From Cyanidium caldarium (lineage: Eukaryota; Rhodophyta; Bangiophyceae; Cyanidiales; Cyanidiaceae): a DNA stretch of 64,000 nucleotides. The stretch's first letter is position 1, and each line of letters opens with the position of its first letter. Positions 10,101 through 18,806 of the stretch are shown one piece after another. The stretch is from assembly GCA_026184775.1 (NCBI GenBank), contig JANCYW010000007.1, forward strand, positions 434,001 to 498,000, read 5' to 3'. The notes below the pieces were generated by a model. The model was not told where the DNA came from and searched no databases. It worked only from the letters and a program-made list of their open reading frames with translations. The position numbers were made by a program, and so were the translations under genes.

Positions 10101-10150
10101 CCCTGGTGCGCTTCGCCGACCGCTTCCTGGGCGATACCACCAACTTGTAA
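7106..10150 (+). CDS. OSCA/CSC1 (TMEM63-type) mechanosensitive cation channel
   Basis: A 1014-residue protein from the ATG at 7106 (MAVADAKVVEGS). Earlier in-frame codons would overlap the NLE1 5' end and look non-coding. Order: an N-terminal RSN1-type block with a first helix at about residues 19-39 and two more by about 190; a low-complexity cytosolic stretch; a cytosolic PHM7-type domain from about residue 354 (SWTVYVRGLPQRGF), split by Arg-rich inserts; then WQNVGIRQSEHLARQVVLN and the multi-helix pore module to the C-terminus. The family forms hyperosmolality- or stretch-gated cation channels in plasma and internal membranes. It is longer than plant OSCA1 (about 770) because of the loop inserts. 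Confidence 0.88.
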   Translation: MAVADAKVVEGSVVPGNIPFVLVVNVLTALLNAGLFVRWISHRSRLGRDEEQLLRELPHSRSLSDFTALDDVVPVAPPLEWLGWRHFFYGFDALSRDAKVYTVFQLFCVALTGALCAWGVLVQLPVNVLTKESWRQAPSWWAWWQRLSFADTTARGIGDASPWATAAQLPTWLLMSGGMVLLYTGVRFYADKYHGGVNWAEAGTGMVEWPDAAKAQARYGSTCSSGSPPRCRLRRMQSWQQLPPSPETEDAERAMPSAPSSDLPVPAARPAMRLSWDDLAAPALLESGNDVMRSPNSEHNRLSFDRKRRQWQQSRSAGRWMPPSGERATDSATGNGDDTQTPPADSDTPFLPPRRTSWTVYVRGLPQRGFTAEQVRSLFATLYPPEAIIRVEIAYRDRQSLPKLLRMRERARRRLEYFQQYAARTGNDERASSPALPAVSSSRASFSPSLLRWLRLYDTPYRARETDAVAAYASRIQHLDEQIARASLADPNACTSCAFVTFGARDVARRCLLEFARDRGTYRRLLHALRSEYLRMSSAWVGTDPAVDEQRRPLLQSPSPDLMAAVERHRQLIQAHPLLRRLRVEPAPDAHDILWQNVGIRQSEHLARQVVLNVLFLLGLLFVSSPVSILSIVKIATAYATSTPRAEMLRQRDEVDVVNANPIWGARSSTEWPSHAALGIAFLPLNASGNASAATPDDWLAGAAPLPLDAAHSSTTHPLERVPASFTAAFFLAYLPVLLLVSINNAIPVALRLLGRFEAHPTHSSEETAILRKTAAYYFLNTVLLPSLALNTAAEIAREAYHWTAAGQEPLRALYIVQRIFRGDNAYFYCNFIIQLALTGNSLALLRPLHLLRMAWRRVRARSPLERAEAKCAPYYDFPLAYAQHIKILSIGFLFGPFVPLVWPFAWLFFVLKHVVDAYNLRYVHPKSGMDARLPNTVTHWVLAAALLSMAIVALLAWLYARPWMAAYLSLLLVTMAAACGWSGRDMGAGALQRLRGSALVRFADRFLGDTTNL

Positions 10151-10550
10151 AGATATCGTGAATAGGAGCGGGTGTCTTGGTGAAAATGACACGTGCGGTG
10201 GTGACCATCTGACATTGCGCCCTCCTCTCATGTGCTCTGTCGCGGGTATCGGAGTGTGGATGCGAGAGGGCATCGACGGCGTCGGACGTCGTGCTCGAGG
10301 CGCGTCGGTCCGTCGCCTGCAGAGCGGCCTCGCTGGTGGCGCCCCGAGGTGGAAAGTGCGGCAGGTAGTGGAGCGCCCATTCAAGTTGCTATAGAGCCGA
10401 AGGGTAGCGAGGCACCTTCGATCGGCGTGGTGTGGTCGGCGCGCTGGCCAACACCATCTCAGCCCCGGGCGTTGCCCTCCATCGCGTAACCTGCAGTGAT
10501 TCTGGCCTTGTCCCGATCGATCACCGAGGTCTCTCCTCGTCCTTCTCGCC
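10151..10550. other. Intergenic, no gene recognised
   Basis: 400 bases between the OSCA stop and the eIF2B-gamma start. There is no credible reading frame, RNA gene or repeat. It is presumed to be 3' UTR plus promoter. Confidence 0.5.
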
Positions 10551-12260
10551 ATGAGTTTCGCAGTTGCTCATGCTTCCTTCGCGCAAGACCTGCAGGCGGT
10601 GGTGCTGGCCGGCGGGCCGGGCAGCCGCATGCACCCGTTCAGCAGCGGCACGCCCAAGTGTATGCTGCCGGTGGTGAACCGACCGCTGCTGTTCTACTCA
10701 TTGTTTCAGCTGGAACGGGCCGGTTTCGATGCGGTGCTGTTGGTGACCTGTCCGTCGGCACTGGATCGCGTGTCCACCTACGTGCACGAGCTGTACCCGG
10801 CGGACGCGGCGGTGCGGGCGCATCGCACCGCCCACGCCGGCTCCCGCGGCCTGGCGGTGGCGCTGCGCGCGCTGCCCGACGGTCTGGACACGGCGGAGGT
10901 GCTGTGCCACCTGCGTGACGACATTGTCAGCACGGATGTGGTGGTGCTGAGCGGCGACATCGTCGGGGAGTGGATGTTGCCGGCGGCAGCGGATGCGCAC
11001 CGGGCGCTGGACGCCAGTTTGACGATGGTGGTGGGGGCGGCCACGACGGCGACCGCCACCAATGGCCATCGAGGCACCCAGGGCAAGAAAGACAAAAAGG
11101 CCGCCGCCGCCGCCGCCAACCATTCGAACGAGAGCTGGAATGACCTCCAAACCTTTATCGGAGTGGACCGCGACACCGGACGACTGTTGTATACGCAGAG
11201 CGCTGCTGATGTAGCCGATGCGGGCGGGCAGCTGCGGGTGCCGCGGGAAGTGCTGCAGCACGTGCGAGCGCTGAGCGTGCGCCGCGACTTGCGCGACCTA
11301 CACGTGTATTTCCTCAAGCGCTGGGTGCTGGATTGGTTGCAGCACCATCCCCAACTGGGCAGTATCCGGTCCGAGCTGGTGCCGTATCTGGTGCGACACC
11401 AGTTTGCCCTCGGTCGGCGAGCGGCCGCGGCATGGGAGGAGGCGCAACAAGTACCGGGTGATGACGAGCAACGAGGTGCGGATGTCGAGCCGGTGGCGGA
11501 TGGCGCCGGCGAGCCGGAATCACCGGCAACCTACCGGAGGCGACGGCGACGACGACCGGAGGCGCCATTATTGCCGCCCGTACCGCCTTATGCTGCCTAC
11601 TCGCGCGCGTTGTTTCCCGGCGGACCGATGGCGCCCGACGATCGCATCCGCTGTTACGCGTATTCGGCACTGCCGCCGCACGCACCGTCGCTGCTGCGAG
11701 TGAACACCATGGAGACGTATGTGCAGGCGAATCGGCAGGTGGCCAGCGGTGTGCTCATGCCATCGCTGCAACGCCATCTACACCCATACAATATGAACGA
11801 GTATGATCAAGGCACGGGCGCGGCAACCGATAGAGCAGCCGCGGCGGCCGAGACCGATTCCGCCGCGCCGTCCTCGTCGACGGACGGGCCCGAACAGGCG
11901 CTCCATATGGGCGAGCGCACTTTTGTAGCGCGCGACTCGGTGCTGGCGCCGGGCAGCATCACCCTCGGGCGCGAATGTCAAGTGCGCGGCGGCACCATCA
12001 TCGGCAGGCATACCGTCATCGGCGACCGCTGCAAGCTCACCGCCTGCATCGTGATGGACCACGTGAAAATCGGCGACCGCTGTGTGCTGCAGCACTGCGT
12101 GATCGGAAGCCACGCGGAGGTGCTGGAGCAGTGCGACTTGCGCCACTGCCAGATCGGGCCGCACGCCCAGGTGGTTGCGCACACCACCGCCAGCGAGGAG
12201 GTGTTCAGTCAGTTCGAGGCGAGTCTGGCGGCTATGGCGCGTGTATCCCTGGAAGAGTGA
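10551..12260 (+). CDS. EIF2B3: eIF2B gamma subunit (GDP/GTP exchange factor for eIF2)
   Basis: A 569-residue protein. The N-terminus is a nucleotidyltransferase fold with VVLAGGPGSRMHPFSSGTPK and CMLPVVNRPLLFYSL, the form typical of eIF2B-gamma and not of sugar pyrophosphorylases. LSGDIV near residue 138 is the degenerate D-x-D region. A Lys/Ala-rich insert and an acidic/Arg-rich insert separate this from the C-terminal left-handed beta-helix (about residues 455-545). That helix contains hexapeptides such as TIIGRHTVIGDRCKL and VMDHVKIGDRCVL. Gamma pairs with epsilon in the catalytic half of the eIF2B decamer, which recharges eIF2 with GTP in the cytosol. Confidence 0.9.
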   Translation: MSFAVAHASFAQDLQAVVLAGGPGSRMHPFSSGTPKCMLPVVNRPLLFYSLFQLERAGFDAVLLVTCPSALDRVSTYVHELYPADAAVRAHRTAHAGSRGLAVALRALPDGLDTAEVLCHLRDDIVSTDVVVLSGDIVGEWMLPAAADAHRALDASLTMVVGAATTATATNGHRGTQGKKDKKAAAAAANHSNESWNDLQTFIGVDRDTGRLLYTQSAADVADAGGQLRVPREVLQHVRALSVRRDLRDLHVYFLKRWVLDWLQHHPQLGSIRSELVPYLVRHQFALGRRAAAAWEEAQQVPGDDEQRGADVEPVADGAGEPESPATYRRRRRRRPEAPLLPPVPPYAAYSRALFPGGPMAPDDRIRCYAYSALPPHAPSLLRVNTMETYVQANRQVASGVLMPSLQRHLHPYNMNEYDQGTGAATDRAAAAAETDSAAPSSSTDGPEQALHMGERTFVARDSVLAPGSITLGRECQVRGGTIIGRHTVIGDRCKLTACIVMDHVKIGDRCVLQHCVIGSHAEVLEQCDLRHCQIGPHAQVVAHTTASEEVFSQFEASLAAMARVSLEE

Positions 12261-12262
12261 TG

Positions 12263-13471
12263 CTAGTGGAAGCCCAGTAGATGCGGAATGGCCGTCAGGA
12301 ACAGGTCGCCGGTGTAGGTGAGGCTGGGCGCCGGCCGCCATCCGGCAAACGCCCGCCAGCGGGCGATGTTGGAGGATACGGTGGAGAGCGGATTGCCGAT
12401 GAAGATGTGCGCGTGGTGGACGGCGAAGTGCATGTCGCCGGCGAGAGACGCATAAGGAGCGGTGCGAGGAGGCGAGAGTTCGGTGAGGTGGTCGGCGGTG
12501 CTGCTGCAGGCGCGTTCAGTGACGATCCAGCGGCGTAGGCGACGCAGGGCGCGCAGCGACTCGGAGCGGTTATCGTGCATGACGAACCAGTGGATGGGCT
12601 GCAGATCGATGTCGCGCCGGGCGATGGCACACACCTGACACAGCGCCGCGCGTTGTTCGGTGGCGGAAGCACAGACGCCAGATGCGTGATGCGCGTCCGG
12701 GAGTGTGGCGGTCGGAGAGATGCCGAGCACCCATTCGGGCAGTGTGGGTGCTGGAAAGTCGCGCGGTCGTCGATGATAGGCGGCGGCCTCGAATCCGCTG
12801 CTGCGCAAGTGGAGCGCGATGCGCAGCGGCTTCGGATCACCGTCGATAAAAGCGTCGTTGGGTAGGCGGAGGAGGTCGTCCGTCGGCGGGCGCAGTTGGA
12901 TCCATCGCCACAGCCGCAGAAACTCGGCATCCGAGCGCGAGAAACACCGCATCAGGCCGTAGAGTCGACCCAGATGCAGCGGTGCCCGGCCGAGCTGTGC
13001 AGAGCGTCGTCGCAACCGGGTCAGCGTCGGTGCACACTCTCTGTCGGAATGCAACTGCAGCGATGGGATATCGGTTGACGTGACGGGCACGTCGATGCTG
13101 ACAGGGCGGCGTTGGTGGATGTGTTGGTCGAGGGTTGCATCCCACGCTAACAAGTCGCTCCAGGCCGTCTGGGTGAGCGGTTGCCCGCCGCAGTACACCG
13201 GCGGCAACCGTACCGCTCGTTTCAACTGTCGCGCCAAGTGCACAGCTACCAACAACGATATGATCTGATTGTTCAGCCCACCATAGTCGCCGTCATACGT
13301 GAGCAGCGGCAACTGCCGTTTCAGTCGCGGGCGATACGCGGTGAGCGAGCAGCCCGCCAGCACCACCACCACCACCACCACCACCAGAAGCGTCGACGTG
13401 CGCTGACGCCTCTGCCCTCTGCACCACCGGCGTCCAACTCCAGACTTGAGACCTCTCCACTTGGCGACCAT
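12263..13471 (-). CDS. O-fucosyltransferase-like type II membrane protein with poly-Val anchor
   Basis: A 402-residue protein. After a basic N-terminus, the signal anchor at about residues 28-41 is almost pure valine (LLVVVVVVVVLAG), encoded by a (GTG)n run. The lumenal part begins DYGGLNNQIISLLVAVHLAR. GGLNxQ is the N-terminal donor-site signature of GDP-fucose protein O-fucosyltransferases. The C-terminal FIGNPLSTVSSNIARWRAF is also typical. The usual motif-I Arg is present in IALHLRSSGFEAAA. It is probably a Golgi/ER fucosyl- or related transferase with unknown acceptor. The stop lies 3 bases from the eIF2B-gamma stop (convergent), and the start faces the LpxB-like gene. Confidence 0.7.
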   Translation of the reverse strand: MVAKWRGLKSGVGRRWCRGQRRQRTSTLLVVVVVVVVLAGCSLTAYRPRLKRQLPLLTYDGDYGGLNNQIISLLVAVHLARQLKRAVRLPPVYCGGQPLTQTAWSDLLAWDATLDQHIHQRRPVSIDVPVTSTDIPSLQLHSDRECAPTLTRLRRRSAQLGRAPLHLGRLYGLMRCFSRSDAEFLRLWRWIQLRPPTDDLLRLPNDAFIDGDPKPLRIALHLRSSGFEAAAYHRRPRDFPAPTLPEWVLGISPTATLPDAHHASGVCASATEQRAALCQVCAIARRDIDLQPIHWFVMHDNRSESLRALRRLRRWIVTERACSSTADHLTELSPPRTAPYASLAGDMHFAVHHAHIFIGNPLSTVSSNIARWRAFAGWRPAPSLTYTGDLFLTAIPHLLGFH

Positions 13472-13606
13472 ACGCGACTCTCCGGTGTGTTACGCGACAC
13501 GCTTCCCGCGTTTCGGACCGACGGGATCGAGGCATCGGGTGTCGCGCGCGGATTGCGAGCGCAGGCGCGGTCCCGGAGCGTGCGGTCCGAGGAGACGGGC
13601 AACGAG

Positions 13607-15307
13607 ATGTACCTGTCGGTGCGGAGTGTTCCGTCAAGCACCTTGACACGAATTCGACGTTTCGGGAGTGTGCAGTATTCCTGTCGGCGATCTTATGTTC
13701 GGCGCTGGATGGCGGTGGCGGCGGCCTCATCCGATGCGGTCCGGCCCGACGTGCTCATCCTCACCAACGGGCCGGGCGAGTTGATGACCTGGGTGCGACC
13801 GGTGCTACCGCTGTTGTCCGCGCGATATCGCCTGTCGATAGCGCTGGCACCGTGTGTGCACGCCAGCGGTAGTGAGGCTGACGTTGCCAGGGGTATGGAG
13901 GGTGTAGAGCGGGTGCTGCCGCCTGCGCACTTTGTGGCGTTCTTGGCGGGAATGGAGAGGCCGACTGACTGGTGGCAGCGCCGATCTCGCATAGATGAAT
14001 ACAATAGAGACGGTGTCACAGCACCACTTCCAGGCGCCTTTTGGTCACCGTCGGGGGCGGTGCTGTTTCTGGGTGGTGACCAGTTTTTCGCGGGTTGCAT
14101 CGCGCGACGACTGCGATACCCCTGCGTGGCGTATGCCGAATGGGACGCGATGTGGCCCGGATGGATACCGTATTATGCGGTGCGGTGGCGAACCATTCGG
14201 GAGCGGGCCCGACGAGAGAAGCTGTCGTTCCGACTGGCCCGCTGGTGGCGGTGGCGGGGACGGCGGCGACGCCGGCAAGCATTGGATACGCAGCGAATGA
14301 CGCCGGACACTGCTCCGGTCATTCACGTCATCGGCGACCTGACCACGGACGGCGTCCGAGCGTCAGTGCAAAATCCACAGAAAGTGTCCGCTATGCGCCA
14401 CAAGTTTGTGGGACGCGAGACATCATCGTCTGCGAACACCTACTTGGTGGCGTTGTTGCCGGGCTCCAAGTCGGTCAAGTTGGCCTCGATGGTGCCGTTT
14501 CTGCTGGCTTGCGCCTACTGGATGACGAGGCGGTGCGCGGCGCGCATTGCATTCGTGGTGCCGCTGGCGCCCGGCTTGAGCGCGCACCAACTGGCGGCCT
14601 ACGCGGACCCGCAACACAATCCGGTGGTGGAACGGGTGGGCGGGGCGGCGGCTGTGCTGGGACCGGGGGCAAGCAACGACGCGACCAACACCGTTTTACG
14701 TATCACGCACTTGTATTCCGGCGACACAGGCAGCCACCGAGAGCGCACACCCGCGTCGATGCCGGTCACCGTTCATCTGCACACCGAGGCGCCCGCGTAC
14801 CCGTTGCTGGCCGCGTGCGACTTGTGTCTCACTACGGTGGGCGCCAACACCGCCGAGCTGGCCGCGCTGCACACCCCCACCATGGTGTTGGTGCCCACAC
14901 AGCAGTTCGAGGACATGCGCGCCTGGGACGGGCTCATCGGGCTGTTGTGTCGAGTACCGCTCATCGGGGCGCTGCTGGCGCGGCTGATCAACCGACTGGT
15001 GCTGTGGCAGTATCGCACCGGCCGATTCGGTTATGTGGCGCTGCCGAATCGCTGGGCCGGCAATCGCGAGGTGATGCTCGAGCGCGTCGGCCGTTTGCAG
15101 GCCGTAAGCGTGGCCGACGAGGCGGTGGCGTTGTTGGGCGACGCCACCCGTCGGCAGCGCCTGCGTCAGGCGTTGGCCGAGGTGGTCGGCCCGCCGGGCG
15201 CCCTGCGCCGCCTGGTGGCCCTGGTCGACCGCGCAGTGCAGAAGCGACAGCGAGCAAAGGAGGGAAACAGGGAAGAACAGCGCGAGTGCGCTACGCGGCC
15301 GGCATAA
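13607..15307 (+). CDS. LpxB-like glycosyltransferase of cyanobacterial/plastid type
   Basis: A 566-residue protein from the ATG at 13607, which gives a basic Ser/Arg-rich leader (MYLSVRSVPSSTLTRIRRFG). The core starts DVLILTNGPGELMTWVRPVL. It continues with PCVHASGSE, LFLGGDQFF and VAYAEWDAMWPGWI, which match the 'lipid-A-disaccharide synthase-related' proteins conserved across cyanobacteria. A later LLPGSKSVKLASMVPFLLA and LTTVGANTAELAALHTPTMV are GT-B fold donor-site motifs. The leader suggests import into the plastid. The substrate is not known for the family and lipid A itself is not implied. The gene is divergent (135 bases) from the O-fucosyltransferase-like gene. Confidence 0.75.
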   Translation: MYLSVRSVPSSTLTRIRRFGSVQYSCRRSYVRRWMAVAAASSDAVRPDVLILTNGPGELMTWVRPVLPLLSARYRLSIALAPCVHASGSEADVARGMEGVERVLPPAHFVAFLAGMERPTDWWQRRSRIDEYNRDGVTAPLPGAFWSPSGAVLFLGGDQFFAGCIARRLRYPCVAYAEWDAMWPGWIPYYAVRWRTIRERARREKLSFRLARWWRWRGRRRRRQALDTQRMTPDTAPVIHVIGDLTTDGVRASVQNPQKVSAMRHKFVGRETSSSANTYLVALLPGSKSVKLASMVPFLLACAYWMTRRCAARIAFVVPLAPGLSAHQLAAYADPQHNPVVERVGGAAAVLGPGASNDATNTVLRITHLYSGDTGSHRERTPASMPVTVHLHTEAPAYPLLAACDLCLTTVGANTAELAALHTPTMVLVPTQQFEDMRAWDGLIGLLCRVPLIGALLARLINRLVLWQYRTGRFGYVALPNRWAGNREVMLERVGRLQAVSVADEAVALLGDATRRQRLRQALAEVVGPPGALRRLVALVDRAVQKRQRAKEGNREEQRECATRPA

Positions 15308-15328
15308 ACGCTCCCCCGACGGTTATGC

Positions 15329-15619
15329 TCACGGGTTGTTCGGGCACGAACTGCAGCCGGTGTCGGTGCGCACGTCCCGTATACTCATAAAACCGCCACG
15401 GGTCGTCCGCGAACCGCCCCTGCTGCTCGCTGGGCGCGCCGACGTCGGCGGTGCCGTTGCGGCGCGCGTGGGCACCCGGTAACGCGGACGCAACAACGTG
15501 TTCACGAACACCCACAGCGCCAGCAGCCAGTACCGCACCCAGCTCCTCGTCTTGCCCACCGGATCCACCCAGAACGGTGTCGTGCCCTCCTTCACCTCTC
15601 CCTTGCGATTGATGTACAT
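15329..15619 (-). CDS. SelK-like small ER membrane protein
   Basis: A 96-residue protein starting MYINRKGEVKEG at 15619. It aligns by eye with the selenoprotein K start (M-x-Y-I-x-x-G-x-V), followed by one membrane helix (WVRYWLLALWVFVNTLL, about residues 27-43) and a Gly/Arg/Ser/Pro-rich tail. SelK is a single-pass ER protein that partners p97/ERAD and DHHC6. The visible frame ends GCSSCPNNP then TGA. The next codons are GCA TAA, so a TGA read as Sec would give a penultimate Sec, the position used in SelS and close to that in SelK. Alternatively the CSSC is the redox motif and TGA the true stop. The LpxB-like stop is about 20 bases away (convergent). Confidence 0.5.
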   Translation of the reverse strand: MYINRKGEVKEGTTPFWVDPVGKTRSWVRYWLLALWVFVNTLLRPRYRVPTRAATAPPTSARPASSRGGSRTTRGGFMSIRDVRTDTGCSSCPNNP

Positions 15620-15990
15620 GACGGTGAGGGGATGATTCGGAAGCGGGGCGCAGGAGACCGCAAGCGTGAGCGACCACACGCGCCGCCTCCCCGAGACCGT
15701 CCCCCCCAACCGCCGAATCGACGGGAGGCGGCTGCAAGGCCGGACGTGCCTCTCGTGCAGACCCCGGTGCTGTTGTTCGCGCGAGGCACCACGAGAGCCG
15801 ACAAGGTCTCTCGCAACTGCATTTCCCAGACACCTGAATACCCCGCGCTGCTTTACACACACTGGGTTATGCCATTCGTTCCCGCTCGTCCCGGTAAACT
15901 ACTGTTCGCTATGCTCCGACATATCGATCTACATCTCCTCCCTCATGCGTTCCCGTCTCCCCCTTCTCCACGGTCTTTCACGTACGACGT
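15620..15990. other. Intergenic, no gene recognised
   Basis: About 370 bases upstream of the SelK-like gene and downstream of the B12D-like stop. Frames on both strands are Arg/Pro/Ser-rich and unconvincing. No RNA gene or repeat was seen. Confidence 0.45.
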
Positions 15991-16272
15991 TCACGGCTTG
16001 GCCCACGGACCCCAACTGGATACGCGAGACAGAAACCTGCGTACCGGGTCGGCGTCGGGCATACGCTCCGGGGGCACGTAGCCGGCACCGCGTGCCTCGC
16101 GCCACTCCCTGTCGCGCTTGATGACCACCTCCGGAAAGTGACGCAGTCCGTTCTGGCCACAGTAGATGCCCCAAGTCATGCCAGTTGCCACAATAGCCAC
16201 CAGCGGCCAGACTGCCGGCTCGCGGGACAGGGTATGGCGGAAAAACTGAATGAGGGAGTCTTTGCCGCTCAT
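15991..16272 (-). CDS. B12D / MLRQ-family small mitochondrial membrane protein
   Basis: A 93-residue protein, MSGKDSLIQFFRHTLSREPA at the start. One helix (VWPLVAIVATGMTWGIYCGQ, about residues 20-39) is followed by HFPEVVIKRDREWREARG. A helix after 'P-x-V-[WY]-P' and then a 'P-E-V-x-[IV]-x-[KR]-x-x-R' stretch is the pattern of the B12D/NADH-ubiquinone reductase MLRQ family. Plant B12D and animal NDUFA4 are inner-membrane proteins associated with complexes I or IV. The C-terminus (DADPVRRFLSRVSSWGPW) is longer than usual. It is probably a respiratory-chain accessory protein; which complex is uncertain. Confidence 0.6.
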   Translation of the reverse strand: MSGKDSLIQFFRHTLSREPAVWPLVAIVATGMTWGIYCGQNGLRHFPEVVIKRDREWREARGAGYVPPERMPDADPVRRFLSRVSSWGPWAKP

Positions 16273-16563
16273 AACCAGAGACGAGAAAGGCGAGCAACAG
16301 CGACTAGCTGGGCTCCAGAGTGAGAACCGTTATACTCGGTGCAGTGGAGGCTTGCTGTGGCACTTTGTATCGCCGTCAGTGGGCTAATTCTCAAGCCCGG
16401 GCGGGACGTGTCGCAACCCGCGCGTTCCCAAACGCTCGCTGCCCGTCTCATCGCGGCGCATCTCGATGCGGGCGCGCGATGCCGCCGCGAGATTTCCCCG
16501 TATCGCTGTGTGTCCGCCTATCGTCCTCCGCGTTCCCCGGCTGTCCGTATCCACACGTGAGCA

Positions 16564-18486
16564 TCAGTCGTCCGTCGATGCAGGCTCGTCTCCATCTCGC
16601 TCTCCTTCATCCTCTTGCTCCACGCCGTGCAGAGCGTCCTGCAACGCGTCCCACAACCGTGCCCAGTTCTCGCGCGCCTCCGCGGCACGTCCCGCAGTGT
16701 CCTCAGCCGGCAGCGCATTCCAGGGCAGCAGCGAGTGCAGGAATCCGTGCATGTTGGATAGTGTCCGATTCGATTCCGGGTCGATATCTGGGGCTACCGA
16801 TGCGTCTTCTGGCGTCGGCGCTGCGATTGCCTCCGGCGCGCCCGCCTCCTCCTCCAGCATCTCCGGGGGCAAGCCGGCACCCGAATCCGCAAAGTCACCC
16901 ACCAGAATCGATCCATACAGGTGATGACGCTCCAAGAAGCGCACGTCCTCAGCAGCGCCCTCCGCATCCGCTCCGATCGCGTCTCCCATCTCACCCCATC
17001 GCTGTTTCAACCAGTGCGACACGGCCGCTCCCTGCCAGATGGGCCCCGCGCGCAGGGCATACACGCGTGCCATACGCTGCAACACCGAATGCGTTTGCTC
17101 CACCTCCTCCACCGGCAGACCCAACAGCGCCCGCGCCACCTGCGGATGTCGTCGCATGGCCGCATGCAGCGCCACCTCCGCCAATTGGGGCAGATCCGCC
17201 CGCGCCCGTTTCAACGCCAGCGCTCGCGAGTACTGCCAATTGGGATAGTGTCGCAGACAGTACCGCGTCTCCGAGTCGGTCACCTGCAGAATCCAGTGCC
17301 ACTCCTTGGCCCACAGCGCATACGCGTCCAGCACGAGCAACGCGCCGGTGGGATCGCGCAGCGACACCGCCGATGCCTCCGCGATAGCAGCACCACGCAA
17401 CACCGCGTCCACCGGCCCGTTGCTGAGCGACAGAAGCGCCTTGCTCAGCTCCATGGCGGTGCGGTGGCAGCCTTGCCGACTGGCGCGCTGCGCGAACCGG
17501 AACAGCGCCGCATACAGCGACCGATTCTCCGCACACGCAAACGGCAACTGCGACTCACCCAGCACGAACCGCCGGTGGAACGCCTGCTCCAGCACCAGCA
17601 GCGCGCGCTGTACGCATTCGCCGGTGTGGTCCAGCTCACCGGCCGCGCGATACATCTCGCCCACTTGCAGCAGCGTGTCCACGTGGTACGGATGCGCCGC
17701 CAACAGCTCCACCAACAGCGCCGGATCGAGTGTTTCGGCGCGCAGAGCAAACTCGGCCTGCAACGCGGCATACGCCGGTGCGTGCACGTATCGGAAGGAG
17801 TGGTCGGCGTCGGCCGATTCTGTCTCCATGTGCAGGCCGGGCGCATACGCCGGCCAGTGGCGCTGCGGCGTCACGAACAGCGAGCGGGTGATGCGGGGTG
17901 TCCGGTGCCGGGCGCTCCCGTTGATGATTGTCGACGGATCGCGTGCTTCGTGACGTTCGGCGTGTACCGCCCGTTTGCCGAACTTGCGCATCAGCTCCGT
18001 GTCGGGTCGCAACTGCCGCCGATCCACCGCGAACAGCGGACGCCACACCGGGGAGTGCTCGGTACGGTCAGGAGGGAGCGGAGAGCTTGCCGTCTCATCT
18101 GCAGAGGATCGCACGACGTCTGCCACATCGGGCTCTTCATTCGCCCCTCCATTCCCTTTCTGCTGGGCGTGCGCTGGACGCCGTCGCCGTCGCCGCCGGT
18201 GGCGGTGCCACTTGGGTTTCTCGCTTGCTGGCGGCTCTGGAGGTGGCGTGTGCGGCGCGCTCTCTGAGGTGGCCTGCTGGCGTTCACTCGTCTCATCAGC
18301 GGCGTCGGACATGTCTCCGTTCCCCTCCTCGGCCAGCAAGGAGAACACGTTGCTTACCCGGGGAGCGGCAGCGTCCGGCGACTCGGGTCGTTCCGCCTCG
18401 GGATCGGATACGGTAACCGGTGCCGTCGCTTTCGCTGCCTCTCCTGTCTGCTCCGACAACGCCCGCCGAACGGCCCTGCGGGACAT
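16564..18486 (-). CDS. TCF25: TCF25 / Rqc1 family protein
   Basis: A 640-residue protein, start at 18486 (MSRRAVRRALSEQT); upstream in-frame codons are Cys/Arg-rich and non-conserved. The N-terminus is acidic and then strongly basic (HRHRRRRRRRPAHAQQK). The family core begins LFAVDRRQLRPDTELMRKFG, followed by VTPQRHWPAY, LLAAHPYHVDTLLQVGEMYR and AENRSLYAALFRFAQ. These match TCF25/Nulp1 blocks (LNPDTELKRYFG, SPYHVDSLLQL). TPR-like helices make up the rest. Yeast Rqc1 belongs to the ribosome quality control complex that helps K48-ubiquitylate stalled nascent chains. The animal protein was first described as nuclear. The C-terminal tail is acidic. Confidence 0.88.
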   Translation of the reverse strand: MSRRAVRRALSEQTGEAAKATAPVTVSDPEAERPESPDAAAPRVSNVFSLLAEEGNGDMSDAADETSERQQATSESAPHTPPPEPPASEKPKWHRHRRRRRRRPAHAQQKGNGGANEEPDVADVVRSSADETASSPLPPDRTEHSPVWRPLFAVDRRQLRPDTELMRKFGKRAVHAERHEARDPSTIINGSARHRTPRITRSLFVTPQRHWPAYAPGLHMETESADADHSFRYVHAPAYAALQAEFALRAETLDPALLVELLAAHPYHVDTLLQVGEMYRAAGELDHTGECVQRALLVLEQAFHRRFVLGESQLPFACAENRSLYAALFRFAQRASRQGCHRTAMELSKALLSLSNGPVDAVLRGAAIAEASAVSLRDPTGALLVLDAYALWAKEWHWILQVTDSETRYCLRHYPNWQYSRALALKRARADLPQLAEVALHAAMRRHPQVARALLGLPVEEVEQTHSVLQRMARVYALRAGPIWQGAAVSHWLKQRWGEMGDAIGADAEGAAEDVRFLERHHLYGSILVGDFADSGAGLPPEMLEEEAGAPEAIAAPTPEDASVAPDIDPESNRTLSNMHGFLHSLLPWNALPAEDTAGRAAEARENWARLWDALQDALHGVEQEDEGERDGDEPASTDD

Positions 18487-18806
18487 GACTCGCCAGTTGG
18501 ATTGATGACTACCGTCCTGACGCGATTCTCGCGCCAGTCGTCCCTTTCGTTGGGAGCGCGAACAGCAACCCTCGCGACACGACATGCCGAAGCGCGTCGG
18601 TGGCGCACGCGCATGAGCAGCCGGGTTGCGGCATGCATGGAAGACGAGACAACCATGATGCCTAGCACGCACGTGACGGCAAGAGTCGTTCAGGCACTCC
18701 ACGTGCATCTGCGCCTCGGCTGCACATCTCTAGCTGCCGGCTCCGGCCAGATTGGGTGACACACCATCGACCAGCCGCCTCCCGATCTCCACATCTCTCT
18801 TCCTCG
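18487..18806. other. Intergenic, no gene recognised
   Basis: About 320 bases between the TCF25 start and the SDHAF3 stop, both on the minus strand. It contains nothing recognisable. It is presumed to be the TCF25 promoter and SDHAF3 3' UTR. Confidence 0.45.

Noticed and set aside
13350-13400. Triplet-repeat runs as CRISPR-like or satellite arrays
   Set aside because: They are simple in-frame codon repeats of fewer than 50 bases with no spacers, and CRISPR is not expected in nuclear DNA.
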